From positions 248,001 to 312,000 of the forward strand of contig NZ_BSRQ01000002.1 in the NCBI RefSeq assembly GCF_030268685.1: DNA of 64,000 nucleotides, written 5' to 3'. How positions within the stretch are numbered: position 1 is the first letter of the stretch; each line of letters begins with the position of its first letter. Both the position numbers and the translations under genes were made by a program. Under the pieces are notes generated by a model, which was given only the letters and a program-made list of their open reading frames with translations, ran no database searches and had not been told where the DNA came from. The stretch comes from Microtetraspora sp. NBRC 13810 (GTDB lineage Bacteria > Actinomycetota > Actinomycetes > Streptosporangiales > Streptosporangiaceae). Shown here in pieces: positions 7,833 to 15,528 of the stretch.

Positions 7833-9700
7833 GCATTCCTCGCCATCTTGGTCCCCGGCATGCCGTCGCCGCCGCCCATGTCACTCGCCGCGCCGACGAC
7901 CGAGCCTGCTCGCTCGTCGGGGTGCGTCTCCTGTAGCGCCGGAATCTCCGGCACGTGCAGGCGCCCCGCCCGGATGGTGAGGCGGCGCCAGTCGGACGGG
8001 TCCAGCGGCAGCAGCGACTTGCGGTGGCGGCGGGTCGCGTCGATCGTCGTCGCCCGAGCGCCGGAGTCGACGCCGGACTTCGCCTCGATCTGGGCGATCC
8101 GCTCCTGGCCGAAGTTGATCGGCAGCGCCTGGCTGAACTCCTGGGCGCTGACGTGCAGCCAGCCGAGCGTGTCCTCCTCGATCGCGTCGGCGAGCGTGCG
8201 GACGGCGTCGTTCTCCGGCTTCCCCGCGTCGATGTCCTTCCAGTAGAAGTACACGCGGCACGCGTGGCCGACCATGCCGGTGATCGCGCCGCCGCTGGTG
8301 AGGAAGTGGCCGTTGCCGAACGTGTCGCCGGCGACGACGCCGTTGGCGGCGACCCGGGCGTCGGTGCCCATCCGCTCCACGAGGCTGAACATCTTCGGCC
8401 CGTACGGCATCTGCACGGTCTCCAGGTCCTCGCGCGGCAGTTCGAGGATGAGCGCCGCCTGGTCGAGGTAGAAGTCGCGCAGCATGTGCTTGTAGGCGGC
8501 CACGTACTCGGCCGACTTGCGCGGCGTGTTCTCCGGGACCAGGCCGGCGAGCACCGGGTCGAAGGTCTTGAAGTCCGGGACCTGGACGAGCAGCCAGCCG
8601 ACCTCGGGGTCGTTCTCGTGGCCCACGGCGATCTGCCGCACCCAGTACTCGTTGCCCTTGCGGTCGAACTCGCTGGCGATGCGCCTGCGCAGCCGGCCGC
8701 CGATGTGCAGTTCGAGGAACCCGGCGAGGTAGTCGGCCTGGGCGACCACCGGTCCGCGCCCGTCGTGGTGGTCGATCTCGACGTCGTGCTGCTGGAAGCC
8801 GAGACGGTCGGCGTCGCTGCTGTCGTAGCCCTGGGCGAGCACGAACAGCTTCGGGACCCCCAGGTCGATCAGCGGGGTGCCGGGGCGGCGGACGCGGCGG
8901 AAGCGGGTGTCGAGATCGAACTCCTCGATCTCCTCGATGAGCACCTGCAGGCGGCCGTCGGGGTGCCGGACGAACCCGTCCTCGTGCTGGAACCAGCGCA
9001 GGAACCCGTCGTTGGTGTCGCCGACCGAGGAGACCACCCGGTGCGAGGTGTACAGGCGCACCCGGGGCACCCTGCCCGCGGCCATGTCCATCTTCTCGAT
9101 GGCCTGGAGGTAGCGGCGGAGGAAGGTGAGCACCTCGATGGCCCCCGCCTGGAACATCGAGGGGCCGTCCAGGACGTCGATCGTCGGCCGGCCGACCCGG
9201 GTCAGGTCCGGCTCCATCGGCGGGTTCGGCCGGTCGAGCACGGTGATCGAGCGGTTCGGCTTGCCGTTCCGGTAGCGGTCGTCGATGAACTCCGCGTGGT
9301 AGATCGTTCCCGATATGTGGATCTCGTCCCCGAGTGAGGAGGCCAGCCCGGAGATCAGTTCGTCGGCGAAGATGTCACCGGCCTCGGACTTCGGCGAGTA
9401 GAAGGTTTCCGCTAATCGGAACAACCTGCCGTCACCGCGCCGCGGGATGCCGTCCTCGCCGTACTGGCGCATCATGAGGTCGTCGATGATTCCGAGGTGG
9501 TGATAGAAATCCTCGCGGATATTCCAGTGCACGCCGAGGCCCGGGTCACCACGCATTTCCACGCCGACACAACGGCGACCCATGGCAACGCTCCAGAGCA
9601 TCGCCATCATATTGGTACCGCCAAGCCCGAGCGCGAGGAAGTCGGGGTCGGCGATCCCTTCCTCTCGTACGACCTCGGTCCGATACTTGGGCAGTCTCAC
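7829..9700 (-). CDS. Unclassified FAD-like oxidoreductase, paralogue of the transporter-fused domain
   Basis: A 623-residue soluble protein. The N-terminal LALGLGGTNMMAM has the glycine pattern of a dinucleotide-binding Rossmann fold. The late segment NGVVAGDTFGNG followed by GMVGHACRV resembles the GD motif that contacts the FAD ribityl chain, so a flavin enzyme is the best inference; I cannot name the family or substrate. The GTG start at 9700 has GGAGGAG seven bases upstream. It shares long stretches (SVAMGRRCVGVEMRG, EDFYHHLGIID, WVRQ...GH) with the C-terminal half of the next protein, pointing to duplication followed by fusion to the transporter. Its TGA overlaps the next gene's GTG. Confidence 0.6.
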   Translation of the reverse strand: MRLPKYRTEVVREEGIADPDFLALGLGGTNMMAMLWSVAMGRRCVGVEMRGDPGLGVHWNIREDFYHHLGIIDDLMMRQYGEDGIPRRGDGRLFRLAETFYSPKSEAGDIFADELISGLASSLGDEIHISGTIYHAEFIDDRYRNGKPNRSITVLDRPNPPMEPDLTRVGRPTIDVLDGPSMFQAGAIEVLTFLRRYLQAIEKMDMAAGRVPRVRLYTSHRVVSSVGDTNDGFLRWFQHEDGFVRHPDGRLQVLIEEIEEFDLDTRFRRVRRPGTPLIDLGVPKLFVLAQGYDSSDADRLGFQQHDVEIDHHDGRGPVVAQADYLAGFLELHIGGRLRRRIASEFDRKGNEYWVRQIAVGHENDPEVGWLLVQVPDFKTFDPVLAGLVPENTPRKSAEYVAAYKHMLRDFYLDQAALILELPREDLETVQMPYGPKMFSLVERMGTDARVAANGVVAGDTFGNGHFLTSGGAITGMVGHACRVYFYWKDIDAGKPENDAVRTLADAIEEDTLGWLHVSAQEFSQALPINFGQERIAQIEAKSGVDSGARATTIDATRRHRKSLLPLDPSDWRRLTIRAGRLHVPEIPALQETHPDERAGSVVGAASDMGGGDGMPGTKMARNA

Positions 9701-9774
9701 GATCTCCTCCAGGTTTCGGAACGCCCAGTTCTAGATTGAAAGGCCCGAATGGGCGGAAGTGGAATTACTTCCGG

Positions 9775-10515
9775 CTACTCGCCGCTGGGTGGAGCGATGC
9801 TGCACGCCAGCGTGTTCACCTCCCAGTCGAACAGCTCGTAGCCCGCGGCGATCAGCATCGCGCGGCACGCGGCCTGGTCCTCGCCCAGCAGTTCGTTCTC
9901 GTAGTTGATGTACGTCGGCCGGATCCGGGAGAAATCGACGGTCTTGAGGATGTCGTAGTCCGACCCCTCGGTGTCGATCTGCAGGAAGTCGACGTGGTCG
10001 AGGTTGTAGGTCTTCAGCAGCGTGTCCAGCCGGATGCTGCGCACGGTCTCCTCGACGCAGTGCTCGTGGAAGAACTTCTTGGCCTCCACGTAGTCGCGCT
10101 CGGACTCGCAGTTGTCCCACAGCTCGTTCATCCGGTCCGCGCGGATCGAGCTGCACTGCCGCAGCCACTCCGGCTGGCCGTACTCGACCGGGTCGACGCC
10201 CAGCCGGTAGACCGTCGCCTCGCCGTCGGTGGTGGAGATCGCGGCGTGCACGAACTCGGCACCGGGCAGGCCGGCGTAGTTGGCCTTCAGCTGGTCGAAG
10301 TACTGCTTGACGGGCTCGACGAGCACGGCCCGCGACCCGGGGAAACGGGGCAGGTTGGTGCTCAGGCAGCGGGCGATGGGGTCGTTGTCGGTGTTGCCGA
10401 CGTATGCGCCGATCTGGACGAACACCACGTCCGGCCGCTGCTCGAGTTCGGCGAGCACGCGGTCGATCTCGAGTGAGTGGCCGTTGGCCAGTTCGTCGGC
10501 AGACGGTAGGGACAT
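9775..10515 (-). CDS. FkbM-family SAM-dependent methyltransferase
   Basis: 246 residues with an FkbM-type methyltransferase core: VFVQIGAYVGNTDND as the SAM-binding motif I, VLVEPVKQYFDQL as the acidic-loop strand, then a LDTLLKTYNLDHVDFLQIDTEG block typical of the family. FkbM relatives O-methylate sugars and polyketides, so O-methylation of a sugar or cyclitol hydroxyl is the likely role here. The ATG at 10515 is preceded by AAGGAG seven bases away; a longer frame upstream is unconserved. It lies between the class III aminotransferase gene (10644-12002) and the FAD-like gene in a five-gene minus-strand unit. Confidence 0.75.
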   Translation of the reverse strand: MSLPSADELANGHSLEIDRVLAELEQRPDVVFVQIGAYVGNTDNDPIARCLSTNLPRFPGSRAVLVEPVKQYFDQLKANYAGLPGAEFVHAAISTTDGEATVYRLGVDPVEYGQPEWLRQCSSIRADRMNELWDNCESERDYVEAKKFFHEHCVEETVRSIRLDTLLKTYNLDHVDFLQIDTEGSDYDILKTVDFSRIRPTYINYENELLGEDQAACRAMLIAAGYELFDWEVNTLACSIAPPSGE

Positions 10516-10643
10516 GCATTGCTCCTTGATGCGGCCGTTGCGCCGGGGGCGTCGGCGGTTTGCAGCGCGGACCGGCTGACGGTCCCGCGGAGGCGTGCTC
10601 CGCGGGACCAACCGTCCGCGTATGACCGGTTCGGACGCGGCGC

Positions 10644-12002
10644 CTAGTGGCCGGACCGCTCACCCATCGCGTGCCGCCAGGGGCCGAGGGAACGGTCCCG
10701 GTTCGCGATGGCCTGCACGGTCTGCTCGATCAACCCGCGGGTGCGGTCGTCGTCGCGGAGGTAGCCGCCGAACTCTTCTTCGGCGGTGTTCAGCCGGAAC
10801 TCCTCGTTCAGCTCGCCCGGCACGATGTCGCTCTCGGCGATGACCTTCTTGGTCGCCCGCTCGAACGCGCTCAACGCGAAGTCCACGTTGCTCTCGTCGA
10901 AGGAGGTCAGCACCAGCTGCGTGCCGCAGTCGTCGAAGTGGACGCCGTAGTCGTAGGCGGTGCGGTAGATCTTCGTCATGAGCGGCTTCGCCGTCGTGAT
11001 CACGTCGAAGAACATCGGCGGACCGCCGACCATGTTCGGGATCTCGTGCGCGTTCAGGATGTCGCGCATCCCGTCCATGAGCAGCTGGCCCATGCGCTCG
11101 CCGTTCGCGTGCTGGGAGCCGTCCTCGATGATGTCGAGCACGGCCAGCCCCGCCGCCATCGCGGGCACCTCGCGCAGGTACGTGCCCTCTGCGCGGGCGG
11201 TGTCGTAGGCGTCGATGAGGTCGCGCCGTCCCATCACCACCGAGAGCGGGTGCCCGTTGGTCAGGCCCTTGCTGATGACGACCATGTCGGCGGGCACCTT
11301 GCCGGAGCCGTGCAGGCCGTGCGAGCCGCAGCGAAACCCGCTGAACACCTCGTCCATGATGAACGGCACGTCGTGCTTGCGGCACATGGCCGACAGGCGC
11401 TGGTAGTACTCGGGGTCGAAGTAGTACAGCTCGGTCGACATGATCACGCCGGCGACGTCACTCGAGAACTCGGTGAGCATCCGCGCGAGCGCCTTCTCGT
11501 TGTAACCGAAGTTCGCCACGCCGGTCGCCGGGTCGAAGCCCATCTGGCCGTAGGGCAGGTGCCACTCGTGCCAGCCGTGGAAGCCGGAGGAGAGGATGAG
11601 GTCACGACCGGTCGCCGCGCGCGCCAGGCGGACCGAGAGGGTCGTCGCCTCCGAGCCGGTCTTGGAGAAGACGACCTTCTCCGCGACCGGGTACCGCTCG
11701 ACGAGCCGTTCGGCCAGCTCGATGCGCGGGATCGACAGCGTGCTGGAGAAGTTCGCGCCGTAGTCCCGCATCTGCTTGGTGACGGCCTCGATCACCTTCT
11801 GCGGGCGGTGGCCCAGCAGGAGCGAGCCGTCGCCGGCGGTCAGGTCCAGCAGGCGGGTGCCCTCCACGTCGTACAGCCACGGACCGTCACCACGCTCGAT
11901 GATCGACGGGTACCGAGACTGAATGTCGTAGTCCTCGGCGGCGGTCACCCTGCGTGCCCGCTCAAACAAAGCGTCGTTTGTCAACTTCTGGTTATTGGTC
12001 AT
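10644..12002 (-). CDS. Class III PLP aminotransferase (glutamate-1-semialdehyde type)
   Basis: 452 residues, fold type I. The PLP phosphate site (KTGSEATT), substrate aromatic segment (GFHGWHEWHLPYG), PLP aspartate (FIMDEVFSGFR) and lysine (VISKGLTNGHPLS) are all present. It is clearly distinct from the 6'-aminotransferase at 3156-4436, so it probably aminates a different position of a sugar or cyclitol, or works on a linear precursor. It is the first gene of the leftward unit (followed by methyltransferase, FAD-like protein, transporter fusion, 6'-aminotransferase). The ATG at 12002 follows GAGGCGG. The product is unknown; a role as the missing DOI aminotransferase is unlikely because that enzyme (BtrS/NeoS) belongs to the DegT family. 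Confidence 0.75.
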   Translation of the reverse strand: MTNNQKLTNDALFERARRVTAAEDYDIQSRYPSIIERGDGPWLYDVEGTRLLDLTAGDGSLLLGHRPQKVIEAVTKQMRDYGANFSSTLSIPRIELAERLVERYPVAEKVVFSKTGSEATTLSVRLARAATGRDLILSSGFHGWHEWHLPYGQMGFDPATGVANFGYNEKALARMLTEFSSDVAGVIMSTELYYFDPEYYQRLSAMCRKHDVPFIMDEVFSGFRCGSHGLHGSGKVPADMVVISKGLTNGHPLSVVMGRRDLIDAYDTARAEGTYLREVPAMAAGLAVLDIIEDGSQHANGERMGQLLMDGMRDILNAHEIPNMVGGPPMFFDVITTAKPLMTKIYRTAYDYGVHFDDCGTQLVLTSFDESNVDFALSAFERATKKVIAESDIVPGELNEEFRLNTAEEEFGGYLRDDDRTRGLIEQTVQAIANRDRSLGPWRHAMGERSGH

Positions 12003-12361
12003 ACGATGCCCGCCTCATTCGGCCCAAAGTTCAGATAGTCGCAAGCATGATTGAACAGACGTGCAAACAGTGAACTGTGTGCAGCCGTCGCTTTCAGCAC
12101 CTTCCCGCGGATGGCACGCGCGACTGTTCACGCGCGCCGAAGCAGCCGGACCGATCCCGCGCCAGTCAAGAAGTCCCCCCTCGGACGGAGACACGCCAAG
12201 CCGGATGTCGGGGTATGGCCGGACCACTCCGCATGGAAGCTGATCTCAAGTGTCGCGGTCAACCCGGTTGAGTACCGCGACGTCCCGGTTCGCCACCTAC
12301 CGCCGGCGGAACTCCCGTCCACACGCCGTCTCCGCAGTGTCCGTGCCTATGCCAACCCCCC

Positions 12362-12585
12362 TTAGCACATTCACCTATGGCCCTCCATGCCGATAGTCGG
12401 ACGGTCCCGGACTCACAGCCGGCCCTCGAACTCATCCCCGAAGAGGGCAGACCGTGTTATCAGTCCAGCCGGGCACAGCCCAGCGGACCCCCGATCGCGT
12501 GGATCCCATGGTTGGGTCATCAACACGGCCCACGATACAGAATTTCGGCCGGTTCGCCAGTAAATCCGATAAATTGCCCGACCTA
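12362..12585. promoter_or_regulatory. Copy 2 of the module repeated in two divergent promoter regions
   Basis: Collinear blocks shared with 1351-1600: AGCACATTCACCT at 12365, CCATGCCGATA at 12385, TCCCCGAAGAGGG at 12435, and ATACAGAA followed by TCGGCCGGTTCGCCA at 12535-12559. It lies in the long gap between the leftward aminotransferase operon and the rightward radical SAM gene, matching the divergent setting of copy 1. This supports co-regulation, or an ancient duplication of a cluster promoter. Confidence 0.55.
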
Positions 12586-12602
12586 AACCCTGATACGTGA
12601 AT

Positions 12603-13523
12603 GGACCTCCAGGCAGGCGCGCGGCAACGGACTCTGACCGGTGACCGTCAGGGTCACGAAGGGCGGGGTCGGGAGCCGGTCACCAGGTGTCACCGCGCTC
12701 GGGGAAGGGCTTCCTGGCGACCTGGCCGCGGTAGCCGCCCCCCTTCATGACAGCCGGTGTCCTGGCTGACCGCGCCGAGCCCGGCCGTCTCCGCGGTGCG
12801 CGCCCGACCGACCTCGGTCCGGTGACCCGGCGCGTCCCGTACCGCGCTGACCTGCGCGGGCGGCACGGAACTCCCCCGCGGCTGCACGCGTTCCAGCAGC
12901 CGAGCCGGCCACTCGACGTCCGCGAAGTCGTCCTGCGCCCGGGGACGTTCTTCACGCACCCGGTGTCGCATCCAGCACCTGGGTCAAGTCACCGTGTCAA
13001 GCACAGCGCGGCAGAGCGACATGTTGTAGATTCCGGTGGTTCCCCCTCATCCCCCTCTCCTCTCGCCAACCGGAACCGCACCGGCCGGCCGAAGTGTTCC
13101 ACCGTCGGCCGACTCGCCCACTCACGCCCCGCGCGTCAACTCACACGGTGTCCCATACCGGACAGGCCCCATCCGCCGGCTATCCGCAGCCGCGACCAGA
13201 ATCCGGTCACTTTCGGTAACGCCGCCGAGCGTCCCATCGATACCGAAGCGCACGCCGTCTCACCCGCCAGGTCATACCGCGATCACGATCACCACAGCAA
13301 CCCGGCGATCTTCAAACAACCCGACGTGCGGAAACAGGGCTATTCGGCTCTCTCGAACGGCTGATCCCCGAACCGGAGAAAAGTTATCTCCCACAAACCG
13401 TCACATTGCCCTACTATCAAGCTGAGTTGGTTCCGGTCGGCGATTCGAACAAGAGGCTCGCCCGCCCCGAACTCTTTTCTGATTCGCCGAGGCTAAACAC
13501 ATGTAGTGCAAGGTTAGCTACCA
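12603..13523. other. Long intergenic stretch with a possible decayed ORF
   Basis: No intact gene is supported across these 0.9 kb. An inverted repeat (GTGACC-GTCAG-GGTCAC) sits at 12641-12657. On the minus strand, 12680-12971 shows coding-like composition split between two frames; one ends ...GGGYRGQVARKPFPERGDTW. This reads like the damaged 3' end of a lost gene, but I cannot name a family. The part nearest the radical SAM gene is more AT-rich and presumably carries its promoter. Confidence 0.4.
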
Positions 13524-13538
13524 GAGAACGTGGTTCTC
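13524..13538. promoter_or_regulatory. Inverted repeat upstream of the radical SAM gene
   Basis: GAGAAC-GTG-GTTCTC is a perfect six-base dyad with a three-base centre, 24 bases before the ATG at 13562. It could be an operator. It resembles, but does not match, the actinobacterial SOS box, which needs four central bases. Confidence 0.4.
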
Positions 13539-13561
13539 CTGCGCGAAAAGAGATCCCCGGC

Positions 13562-15394
13562 ATGAAGGTGCTGCTGCTGAAACCGCCCATGCGGGCATCC
13601 ATGATCGAGATCGGTCGGCACATGCCCGTCGGCCTCCTCTACCTGGCCTCGATGCTGCGGGATGCCGGGCACGAGGTCGCCGTGTTCGACTCCCTCGCCC
13701 ACATCGAAGACAACCACGTGGTCCCGGAGAGCGAACTCACCGAGGTCGACCGCGTCAAGCTTGCCAGCCACCCTCGGTGGCGGCACCTCATCCACTGGGG
13801 CGCGCACTGGAGCAAGCTCCGTGCCGCCATCGAGGACTTCGCCCCGGACGTCGTCGGCGTCTCCTGCATGTTCACCCCGCACTACGAGCCGGCCTACGAG
13901 GCGGCGCGGTTGAGCAAGTCGATCTTCCCGGACGTGCCGGTGCTGCTGGGCGGCCAGCACCCGACGGTCGCCCAGGCCCACGTCATGGCGGAGAAGGCGG
14001 TCGACGTGGTCGTGCGCGGCGAGGCCGAGCAGACCATCGCCCACCTCATCGCGGCGATCGAGGCCGGCACCCCGCTGACCGAGCTGACCGGGCTGACCTT
14101 CCGCTGCGGCGCGGGTTTCTGCGAGTGTGACCGGCCGAGCGGCGGCCTGCACGTGACAGCGGCCACGAACTGGAACGGCGACCTGGACTCCCTGCCGCTG
14201 CCCGCGAGCGACATGGTCGACTGGAGCAACTACGACCACACCGCGACCGTCATCACCAGTCGCGGCTGCCCGTTCGCCTGCACCTTCTGCACCGTGCACG
14301 CCATGGTGGGCAAGAAGTTCCGCTCCCGGACCTCCGTCCAGATCGTGGACGAGTTCGAGCACTACGTGCGCGACCACGGCGTACGGAACTTCTTCATCGA
14401 GGACGACAACTTCACCTTCGACATCCCGCGGGTGCACGCGATCTGCGAGGAGATCCGCCGGCGCGAGCTGGACATCCGCCTGCACCTCCCGAACGGGATG
14501 ACGGTGGTCAAGCTCGACGAGGACCTCGTGCACAGCATGCACGACGCCGGGTTCCGCAGCCTGTTCCTCGGCCTGGAGACCACCGACCAGGCCCGGCTGA
14601 AGGCCATCCGGAAGAACTTCACCTCGCTCGACAAGGTCCGCGCGGGCGCGCAGCTCTTCGGTGGCGAGGGTGTCGAGGTCGGCGCGTCGCTGATCGTCGG
14701 CCTGCTCGGCCAGGACGTGCGGGAGATCGCCAAGGACTCGATCACCGTCGCCCGGTCGGGGATCCGCTTCTGGACCAACCCCTTCTACCCGATCCCGGGA
14801 TCGACGGACTTCCAGCAGTGTCTCGACGAGGGCCTGATCCGGCTCGACACCGAGTACGCGCTGTTCGACCAGTACAACTTCGCGATCGGCTCCACCCATC
14901 TCACCCCGCTGGAGCTGTACTGGTCCTGGATCGCCACGCAGGCGATCGCGCAGTGGTCGGCGTACGTGTTCGAGGAGCACCAGGACGAGACGTTCGAGGG
15001 GGCGCTGGCCGCCCTGGGCGATCACGTCATCGCGGCCGGCCAGATTCAGGCGCCGACGGAGTTCGACGCGGTCGGCGCCGTGCCGGTCGCGGTCGACGGC
15101 CGGAAGTTCGACGTCCACCGGCCGTCCTGCTTCTGCGCGCTGCACGCGCTCTCCAGCAACGACCTGCCGCTTGACCTGTGCCAGTTCAGCGGGGACATCG
15201 TCGCCGCGGTGGTGTCGCTGCGCCTCGGCCGGCCGGTCGGTGCCGTGCCGACGGGCCGGAACTCCGATGTCTGCTCGTTCGAGCTGGTCGAGCGGACCGA
15301 CGAGGTCTGGCCGGCGACGCTGGAGACGTTCAAGTCGGTGCTCGCGACCGCCGACGAGACGGACAAGCTGGAGGCGGCGGTCACCGCTTCCTGA
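13562..15394 (+). CDS. Cobalamin-binding radical SAM enzyme with a Cys-containing C-terminal extension
   Basis: 610 residues. Residues 1-160 form a B12-binding Rossmann-type domain (MKVLLLKPP, PVGLLYLASML, VVGVSCMFTPH, LLGGQHPTV), followed by a radical SAM barrel with the cluster motif CPFACTFC (CX3CX2C). About 150 further residues include HRPSCFCALHALSS and two more cysteines, suggesting a second metal or structural site. B12 radical SAM enzymes in this context usually methylate unreactive carbons (GenK, Fom3); epimerisation or deoxygenation are alternatives. The ATG at 13562 starts the typical MKVLLL sequence; the upstream in-frame extension is intergenic. It is transcribed alone and rightward. 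Convergent terminator sequence follows at 15487-15520. Confidence 0.85.
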   Translation: MKVLLLKPPMRASMIEIGRHMPVGLLYLASMLRDAGHEVAVFDSLAHIEDNHVVPESELTEVDRVKLASHPRWRHLIHWGAHWSKLRAAIEDFAPDVVGVSCMFTPHYEPAYEAARLSKSIFPDVPVLLGGQHPTVAQAHVMAEKAVDVVVRGEAEQTIAHLIAAIEAGTPLTELTGLTFRCGAGFCECDRPSGGLHVTAATNWNGDLDSLPLPASDMVDWSNYDHTATVITSRGCPFACTFCTVHAMVGKKFRSRTSVQIVDEFEHYVRDHGVRNFFIEDDNFTFDIPRVHAICEEIRRRELDIRLHLPNGMTVVKLDEDLVHSMHDAGFRSLFLGLETTDQARLKAIRKNFTSLDKVRAGAQLFGGEGVEVGASLIVGLLGQDVREIAKDSITVARSGIRFWTNPFYPIPGSTDFQQCLDEGLIRLDTEYALFDQYNFAIGSTHLTPLELYWSWIATQAIAQWSAYVFEEHQDETFEGALAALGDHVIAAGQIQAPTEFDAVGAVPVAVDGRKFDVHRPSCFCALHALSSNDLPLDLCQFSGDIVAAVVSLRLGRPVGAVPTGRNSDVCSFELVERTDEVWPATLETFKSVLATADETDKLEAAVTAS

Positions 15395-15486
15395 GCGTCG
15401 CGAACGAGACGACCCGTCCCGGCGGTTCGCTGCCGCGGGGCGGGTCCGTCGCGTGCCCCTGAGCCGTTCGTTCCGGACTCGCGCGG

Positions 15487-15520
15487 GCCCGGCCGGAGAC
15501 TTTCACGCCTCCGGCCGGGC
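15487..15520. terminator. Hairpin between convergent radical SAM and GMC genes
   Basis: A perfect 12-bp stem (GCCCGGCCGGAG / CTCCGGCCGGGC) with a ten-base loop lies between two convergent stop codons. It fits a bidirectional factor-independent-like terminator without a long T run, as usual in actinomycetes. Confidence 0.65.
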
Positions 15521-15528
15521 TCCGCCGT

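Noticed and set aside
12747-13364. 205-codon plus-strand frame in the long intergenic region
   Set aside because: Low-complexity sequence with no domain, no ribosome-binding site and codon use unlike neighbours.
13524-13538. LexA/SOS box upstream of the radical SAM gene
   Set aside because: GAAC and GTTC are separated by three bases, whereas the actinobacterial LexA consensus has four.
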